Below, piece after piece: positions 31,891 through 36,617 of a DNA stretch of 36,617 bases. A model generated the notes under the pieces. The model saw only the letters and a program-made list of their open reading frames with translations. It was not told where the DNA came from and did not search any database. A program made the position numbers and the translations under genes. Source of the stretch: Alphaproteobacteria bacterium (GTDB taxonomy: Bacteria; Pseudomonadota; Alphaproteobacteria; SMXS01); assembly GCA_016124315.1 (NCBI GenBank), contig WGNW01000079.1, positions 1-36,617 of the forward strand. The letters run 5' to 3'. Every line of letters begins with the position of its first letter. Position 1 is the first letter of the stretch.

Positions 31891-33765
31891 ATGGCGCGCA
31901 GACGAAGAAGGTCCGGCACTGGCTCCCGCGGCTTCCTGGTCGCGAGCATCCTGCTGTTCATGGCCTCGGTCGCCGCGTTCATCGTGCTGCGCACCCAGTC
32001 CGGCGAGGAGCTGATCGCCAAGGTGAAGTCGCTGACGGCCGGCGCGGCACCGTCCTGCTGCGGCCCCGGCGTCGTGCTCAACCAGTTCCAGATTCCGGTC
32101 GTCGCCTACCTGGTGAACGATCTCTGGCGCGACGGCCGGGCCCGGGCGCTCAAATTGCCGCCCCGCATGTCCACGCCAGCGCAGGCGGTCTATGTCGGCC
32201 TGTCGTCCAACGGACACATCCTGCGCGAGACCTGGGTGCGCGAGGGAACGGTCGAGGACGCAGTGACCGCGGCGCTGACCCGCTTCCGCAGCGAGATGCC
32301 GGCCGCGGACCGGGCGAGGGTGGACGCGATCGAGCTGTTCCTCGGCCACTCCTTCCGCCCGGTTGCGTTCGACGACTACGACGAGCAGATCGCCGCCAAC
32401 CACCACCGCGGCATCCGCGGGCTGGAGATTTCCTACCAGGACCGCACCGAACTCCACTCGCCGCTGGAGCTGATCCGCCGCAACGTGTCCGCCGACCGGC
32501 TGGTGCGGGACTTCGCCGCCGCCAACCATCTCGACCGCGCCACCCTGCTGCGGCACGGCAGCTTCCGCATCTTCGACGGCGAGCAGATCCTGGTGGAGCT
32601 GGGCAGCGAGCCCAAGGGCTGGCTGATGGAGCGCGGCAACACCTATGTCGACGTGCACGACATCGACCAGAGCAAGGTGCGCAAGGCCGTCCGGCTGGCG
32701 ACGGACTGGCTGGCAAACAATGTGGGCCTGGACGGCGCCCTGCCCTACGGCTACCGCCCCAGCGAGCTGAAGCCGCTGGAGGGCACCAACCGGGTGCGCC
32801 AGTGGATGGCGAGCATCGCCCTGGAACGGGCGACCCGGCTGCGGCTGGACCAGGGCATCTGGGAGCTCGCGGAGCGCAACCTCGCCTACAACATCGACAC
32901 CACCTATCGGCAGGAAGGGCCGCTCGGCGTCATCGTCGGGACAGCCAACGACGTTTCGCTGGGCAGCGTCGCCCTCGCCGCCATGGCGATCACCGAGAGC
33001 CATGTGAGCAGCCGCTATACGGAGCAGCGCGACGGGCTGGACGCGACCATCTCTGCGCTGCACCAGGACAACGGCGCGTTCCGCACCTACCTGCGTCCGC
33101 CCAGCCGCGACGACAACCAGAACTTCTACCCCGGGGAAACGCTGCTCTACTGGGCCGAACGGTACCAGAACCAGCCCGATCCGGCGCTGCTCGGCCGCTT
33201 CATGACCTCGTTCCGCTACTACCGCGACTGGCACCGCGAGCACCGCAGCCCCGCCTTCATCGGCTGGCACACCGAGGCCGACTACCTGATCTGGCGGCAG
33301 ACCAGGGACCCGGCGCTGCGGGACTTCGTGTTCGAGATGAACGACTGGCTGCTGCCGCTGCAGCAATGGGCGATCCCGACCGAGTACCGCGACCTGATGG
33401 GGCGGTTCTACGCCCCGAACGGCCATTTCGGCCCGCCGCACGCATCGTCCACGGGCATCTACCTGGAAGGGCTGGTCGACGCCTTCCGGCTGGCCCGGGA
33501 GAGCGGCGACGCCAAGCGGGCGGAGGCCTACCGCATCGCCATCCTGCGCGGCCTGCGCGACGTGCTGCAGTTGCAGTTCGTCGACGACGTGGACATGTTC
33601 TACATTCCCCGCGGCTTCCGTCCCCGCGTCAAGGGCGGCATCCGCACCCGCGGCTACGACAACGTGATCCGGGTCGACAACGTGCAGCACAACCTGATGG
33701 CCATGCTGAAGGTGCTGGCCGCCTTCAAGCCGGACGACTACCGCTACCCGGCCAATGTGCCATAA
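31891..33765 (+). CDS. Membrane-anchored alpha/alpha-toroid (six-hairpin glycosidase-like) protein, function unknown
   Basis: This is a 624-residue protein with a basic start (MARRRRRSGTGSRG) and one N-terminal membrane anchor (FLVASILLFMASVAAFIVL), so the bulk should be periplasmic. A Cys-Cys pair follows in APSCCGPGV. Residues 60-260 form a mixed domain I do not recognise (HHRGIRGLEISYQDRTELHS). The remainder is built of paired helices with toroid-type motifs: NRVRQWMASIALERATRLR, HQDNGAFRTYL, NFYPGETLLYWAERY, STGIYLEGLVDAFRLARESG and VDNVQHNLMAMLKVLAAF. This resembles six-hairpin glycosidase or epimerase folds. Catalytic residues cannot be assigned. It follows the PEP-CTERM gene by 122 bases on the same strand and may act on the locus's glycan (inference). 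Confidence 0.75.
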   Translation: MARRRRRSGTGSRGFLVASILLFMASVAAFIVLRTQSGEELIAKVKSLTAGAAPSCCGPGVVLNQFQIPVVAYLVNDLWRDGRARALKLPPRMSTPAQAVYVGLSSNGHILRETWVREGTVEDAVTAALTRFRSEMPAADRARVDAIELFLGHSFRPVAFDDYDEQIAANHHRGIRGLEISYQDRTELHSPLELIRRNVSADRLVRDFAAANHLDRATLLRHGSFRIFDGEQILVELGSEPKGWLMERGNTYVDVHDIDQSKVRKAVRLATDWLANNVGLDGALPYGYRPSELKPLEGTNRVRQWMASIALERATRLRLDQGIWELAERNLAYNIDTTYRQEGPLGVIVGTANDVSLGSVALAAMAITESHVSSRYTEQRDGLDATISALHQDNGAFRTYLRPPSRDDNQNFYPGETLLYWAERYQNQPDPALLGRFMTSFRYYRDWHREHRSPAFIGWHTEADYLIWRQTRDPALRDFVFEMNDWLLPLQQWAIPTEYRDLMGRFYAPNGHFGPPHASSTGIYLEGLVDAFRLARESGDAKRAEAYRIAILRGLRDVLQLQFVDDVDMFYIPRGFRPRVKGGIRTRGYDNVIRVDNVQHNLMAMLKVLAAFKPDDYRYPANVP

Positions 33766-33778
33766 TCCGCAAGGCGTG

Positions 33779-33807
33779 TTGACATACTCCAAACATGTTT
33801 GAAAATG
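33779..33807 (+). promoter_or_regulatory. TetR gene promoter with CAAACATGTTTG operator
   Basis: TTGACA (33779-33784), a perfect -35, is followed after 17 bases by AAAATG (33802-33807), a weak -10. Between them lies the perfect 12-base palindrome CAAACATGTTTG (33790-33801), placed as a classical autorepression operator would be. Transcription would start near 33813, at or next to the preferred ATG, giving a nearly leaderless message. Confidence 0.5.
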
Positions 33808-33812
33808 CTCCC

Positions 33813-34415
33813 ATGAAAACAGCAACCGCCGCAGCCAAGCCCGACCCCAAGGAAGAGATCATCACCGCCGCCGAGGAGATCCTGGCGGCCGCCGGAGCCA
33901 GCGCGGCGACGGTGCGGGCGATCACCGCCCTGGCCGGCGTGAACACGGCGGCGGTCAACTACCATTTCGGCTCCCGCGACGGCCTGTTCGTGGTGGTCTG
34001 CGGCCGCCGCATGCAGCCCGCCAACCAGCGCATCCTGGCGCGGCTGGCCGAGTTCGAGGCGCGCACCGAGCCGCCTGGTGTGGACGATATCTTCCGGCCG
34101 CTCGTCGAAACCGCCTTCCAGATCTGGGTCGACGACAAGGTGCTCAAGGCACTGCGGAGCCTGCTGTTCCTGAGCCCGGAGACTGCCGAGCGGCTCGGCG
34201 TCTCGCAGATGTCGGAAGTCTACGACCGCATGCGGGCGGCGCTGATCCGGGCCTGTCCCCACCTCACCGCGCAGCAGGTGCGCCAGCGGTTCTCGTTCTC
34301 CATCGGCGCGATCATGAACCAGGTCTACAACCGCGACGCACACCTGCACTGGCTCTATGACGACGCGCCGGGCGACGAGCTGGTCGCCTTTATCGCCGCC
34401 GGGTTCCAGGGCTGA
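33813..34415 (+). CDS. TetR/AcrR-family transcriptional regulator
   Basis: This is a 200-residue DNA-binding repressor. The N-terminal helix-turn-helix lies at about residues 16-60: EIITAAEEILAAAGASAATV, ITALAGVNTAAVNYHFGSRD and GLF, the standard TetR pattern. The C-terminal ligand-binding and dimer domain has no specific signature that I can link to a ligand. I choose the ATG at 33813. The in-frame ATG at 33795 lies inside a perfect palindrome that is probably the operator. The gene converges on the SDR gene; the nearby SDR and P450 genes are likely targets, as often seen for TetR neighbours, but this is inference. Confidence 0.88.
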   Translation: MKTATAAAKPDPKEEIITAAEEILAAAGASAATVRAITALAGVNTAAVNYHFGSRDGLFVVVCGRRMQPANQRILARLAEFEARTEPPGVDDIFRPLVETAFQIWVDDKVLKALRSLLFLSPETAERLGVSQMSEVYDRMRAALIRACPHLTAQQVRQRFSFSIGAIMNQVYNRDAHLHWLYDDAPGDELVAFIAAGFQG

Positions 34416-34439
34416 CGCCGGTTCAGACGCGGCGTTCAG
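34412..34439. terminator. Hairpin between convergent tetR and SDR genes
   Basis: CTGACGCCG (34412-34420) can pair with CGGCGTTCAG (34430-34439), with one bulged T. The hairpin overlaps the tetR stop and lies just before the SDR stop. It has no T-run, so it is only a plausible bidirectional terminator. Confidence 0.35.
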
Positions 34440-34442
34440 ACT

Positions 34443-35207
34443 TCAGCTGATGCACAGGCCGCCGTCCACGGCCAGGCACTGGCCGGTGATGTAGTCGCTG
34501 TAAGGCGACGCGAAGAACACGGCCAGTCCTTCCACGCCCTCCAGGCTCCCCGATTTCCGGGCCGGGATGCGCTGCATCATCCACTCGTGGAAGCGCGGGT
34601 CCGCCTTCGCCGTCATGTCGGTCTCGAAGTAGCCGAACAGCAGCGCGTTGGCCTTGATGCCGTAGCGCGCCAACTCGAACGCGGCGGCGCGGGTCAGCCC
34701 GTTCACCGCGGCCTTCGAGGCTGCGTAGTGGGCATTCCGGTTGACGCCCATGATGGACTGGCCCGACGACGACGCGATCAGTTTCCCGCCCTGTCCCCGC
34801 GCGATCATGTGCTCGGTCACGTAGCGGTAGGTCAGCGCAACGCCCTCGGCGTTGACCTGCATGACCGCGCTCCAGGCGTCGGACGTCATCTCGTCCAGCC
34901 GGCGGGCGCCGCCCGATCGTCCGGCGTTCGCGAAGCACACGTCCACCTTGCCGAACGCGCGCAGCGTCTCCGCCATGGCGCCGGCGATCTGGCTCTCGTC
35001 GCCCACGTCGCATGCAAAGGCCCGGATCCGTCCGGCGCCCGACGAGGCGAGTTCGGCGCAGGCCGCGCGATTCTTCTCCGCGTCCCGCGCCCAGACCGCG
35101 ACGTCCGCACCGGCCTTGGCCAGGCCCCTCGCCAGCGCCAGGCCGATGCCGGCGTTGCCTCCCGTCACGACCGCAACCCGGCCGGTGAGATCAAAAAGAT
35201 CGAGCAT
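34443..35207 (-). CDS. Short-chain dehydrogenase/reductase
   Basis: This is a 254-residue classical SDR using NAD(P)H. The cofactor loop is TGGNAGIG (15-22), CDVGD is at 66-70 and NAG at 94-96. The catalytic set is Ser146-148 in IASSSGQSIMG, and Tyr161 with Lys165 in YAASKAAVNGL. It ends GQCLAVDGGLCIS. All essential residues are present; the substrate is unknown. The ATG at 35207 has GGAAGGA about seven bases upstream. It follows the P450 gene by 53 bases on the same strand, so the pair probably oxidises and then reduces or oxidises the same small molecule (inference). Confidence 0.93.
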   Translation of the reverse strand: MLDLFDLTGRVAVVTGGNAGIGLALARGLAKAGADVAVWARDAEKNRAACAELASSGAGRIRAFACDVGDESQIAGAMAETLRAFGKVDVCFANAGRSGGARRLDEMTSDAWSAVMQVNAEGVALTYRYVTEHMIARGQGGKLIASSSGQSIMGVNRNAHYAASKAAVNGLTRAAAFELARYGIKANALLFGYFETDMTAKADPRFHEWMMQRIPARKSGSLEGVEGLAVFFASPYSDYITGQCLAVDGGLCIS

Positions 35208-35260
35208 CGTCTATTCCTTCCGTCGCCGCAGGCGACACACGGTTCCCTGTCCTGGAGTCC

Positions 35261-36496
35261 TCAGCGCGCCAGGCTGAGCGGCAGGGATCTGACACCCCTG
35301 AGCGCGAAGCTGGGGTGGTAGCCGATCTCCTCCGGCGCCACGGCCAGGTCGATGGTCTTGAAGTGACGCAGCATCGACCGGAACGCGGCCAGCATCTCCG
35401 CGCGGGCGAGCTGCGACCCGACGCAATGGTGGATACCCGAGCCGAAGGCCAGATGCGCGCCGTTGTTCGGCCGGTCGATGTCGAAGGCCGCGGCCTCGGC
35501 GAACTTGCGCTCGTCCAGATTGCCGGCGGCGTAGCGGATATGCACCACCGAGCCCGCCGGGATGGCGCAGCCGCCAAGTTCGGTATCCGCCATGACGTAG
35601 CGGAAGAGACCCTGTACGGGCGACTCGTAGCGCAGGGTTTCCTCCACGAACGCCTTCACGTCGCCCGGATTCGCCCGCAGCCTGTCCTGGAGCACGGAGT
35701 CCGTCGCCAAACGCAGCAGCCCCGCCGAAATTCCGTTCGTCGTGGTTTCGTTGCCCGCGACGAGCAGCTGCTCGACCATCGAAAGGATTTCCCGGTCGGC
35801 GAGCGGACGTTCGCCGCCATAGGTCGCCTGCGTCAGGTCGCTGAGGATATCGTCGCGGGGCGAGGCCCGACGCTCGTCGATGCGCTCCTTCAGATAGCGC
35901 TGCAGCTCGACGACCTGTCTCGCCGCCGCGATGAGCGCCTCCTCGGGCATGGGCATGCCGAGCCCCGCCAGCCACGCATCCGACCACTCCTTGAACCGCC
36001 TGTATTCTGAGCGCGGAATGCCGAGCTGATCGGCGATGACGTAAAGGGGAACCGGCACCGCCAGCTCCGCCACGACGTCGCAATGGCTCAGGTCGGAGAA
36101 CCGGGAAATCCGCTCCTCCACGACGTCGTCGATATAGGCTTCCATCTCGCGGATGCGGCGGGCCCGGAACGCATGATCCACCAGCTTGCGGTAGACCGTA
36201 TGGGCGGGCTCGTCGTTGTTCTGCATCGAGGGCGTGCCGCGGCCATATCCCTCTTCCTCGACGATCCGCTCCGCTTCGGGACAGCTCAGCCCCGCCCGCG
36301 CGCCCGGCGGCGGCTTGCTCGAGAACAGCGCCGGGTTGCGCATCACCTGCAGCAGCAGGTCGTAGCGGCTGACCACGTACATGCCGGTTTCCGGCATGCG
36401 GTAGACCGGCGCGTTGTCCCGCAGATCCCGGTAGTGGGCGTGCGGGCATCGCTGGGTCGCGGGATCAAGGAGACTGCCTGCAACGGGTCCGTTCAT
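35261..36496 (-). CDS. Cytochrome P450
   Basis: This is a 411-residue soluble bacterial P450 monooxygenase. The heme-ligand loop is AFGSGIHHCVGSQLARAEM with Cys358, the I-helix oxygen-activation motif is VAGNETTTNG, and the K-helix ExxR is ETLRYESPV. The early helices carry HTVYRKLVDHAFRARRIREM. It has no membrane anchor and needs a ferredoxin partner that is not encoded here. I choose the ATG at 36496, because GGGAGG lies five bases upstream. The GTG two codons earlier would sit directly on that site. The substrate cannot be inferred. It lies between an alcohol dehydrogenase (upstream) and an SDR (downstream), in one orientation. Confidence 0.94.
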   Translation of the reverse strand: MNGPVAGSLLDPATQRCPHAHYRDLRDNAPVYRMPETGMYVVSRYDLLLQVMRNPALFSSKPPPGARAGLSCPEAERIVEEEGYGRGTPSMQNNDEPAHTVYRKLVDHAFRARRIREMEAYIDDVVEERISRFSDLSHCDVVAELAVPVPLYVIADQLGIPRSEYRRFKEWSDAWLAGLGMPMPEEALIAAARQVVELQRYLKERIDERRASPRDDILSDLTQATYGGERPLADREILSMVEQLLVAGNETTTNGISAGLLRLATDSVLQDRLRANPGDVKAFVEETLRYESPVQGLFRYVMADTELGGCAIPAGSVVHIRYAAGNLDERKFAEAAAFDIDRPNNGAHLAFGSGIHHCVGSQLARAEMLAAFRSMLRHFKTIDLAVAPEEIGYHPSFALRGVRSLPLSLAR

Positions 36497-36518
36497 CGCC
36501 ACCTCCCTGTTCCGGCGT

Positions 36519-36617
36519 TCAGTAGAGGACCACGGAGCGGATGGACTTGCCCTCGTGCATCAGGTCGAAGGCGTCGTTGATGCGCTCCAGCGGCATGGTG
36601 TGGGTGATCAGGTCGTC
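36519..36617 (-). CDS. Class III zinc alcohol dehydrogenase (C-terminal end only)
   Basis: Only the last 32 residues and the stop are in the window, beginning [17 protein letters not shown], then [15 protein letters not shown]. This ending is typical of S-(hydroxymethyl)glutathione dehydrogenase/class III alcohol dehydrogenases. The gene ends 23 bases before the P450 start and is probably in the same operon. Because only the tail is visible, a related zinc alcohol dehydrogenase cannot be ruled out. Confidence 0.8.
   Translation of the reverse strand, partial: DDLITHTMPLERINDAFDLMHEGKSIRSVVLY

Noticed and set aside
1..36617. CRISPR arrays, tRNA or rRNA genes, insertion sequences and integration sites.
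   Set aside because: I saw no regularly spaced repeats, cloverleaf-like sequences, transposase motifs or paired terminal repeats. Composition looks even across the window apart from short AT-rich promoter patches.

Overview
This window is GC-rich DNA (roughly two-thirds G+C by eye) with GTG/TTG starts and tightly overlapping genes. It most resembles a free-living proteobacterium, and an alphaproteobacterium is my best guess. Its core, about 2.1-31.8 kb, is an exosortase A (XrtA/PEP-CTERM) locus: the machinery that makes and exports an exopolysaccharide and sorts proteins bearing a C-terminal PEP signal. All family assignments are from memory of motifs; no database search was run.

Layout. 1-415 is the start of glyQ (minus), facing a PPK2 polyphosphate kinase and a small secreted protein (plus); a hairpin at 2050-2079 closes this part. 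A minus-strand block follows. In transcription order it holds an acyl-CoA ligase, PLP decarboxylase, outer-membrane export lipoprotein, Wzz-like chain-length protein, BY-kinase and outer-membrane barrel (17.8 to 9.2 kb). A sigma-54-type promoter in a 375-base gap precedes an AAA ATPase, polysaccharide deacetylase, FemAB protein, glycosyltransferase, exosortase A-EpsI fusion and a trypsin-like protease (8.9 to 2.1 kb). Divergent from the ligase lies a plus-strand block of a frameshifted GNAT/FemAB-like acyltransferase, an acyl carrier protein, two alpha/beta-hydrolase relatives and an O-antigen-ligase-like protein. Then come a minus-strand polyprenyl sugar transferase, the TPR protein PrsT and a second glycosyltransferase (27.9 to 22.5 kb), and plus-strand ManC, a 672-residue PEP-CTERM protein and a membrane-anchored toroid (six-hairpin-like) protein (28.1 to 33.8 kb). 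The last 3 kb is a different module: a TetR regulator, an SDR, a cytochrome P450 and the C-terminus of a class III alcohol dehydrogenase.

How it fits together (inference). The sugar transferase starts glycan assembly on a lipid carrier, ManC supplies GDP-mannose, and the two glycosyltransferases extend the chain. The ligase-like protein, Wzz, kinase and export lipoprotein polymerise and export it, and the deacetylase and FemAB protein modify it. The acyl/aminoacyl ligase, decarboxylase, ACP, GNAT and hydrolases look like an ACP-based tailoring branch of unknown product. XrtA would process the PEP-CTERM protein, whose gene lies in the same locus. The most interesting points are the protease coupled to the exosortase gene, the undefined tailoring branch, the sigma-54 signal, the PKD-bearing PEP-CTERM protein with its toroid neighbour, a one-base frameshift in the GNAT gene, and a hydrolase pair of which one lacks catalytic residues.
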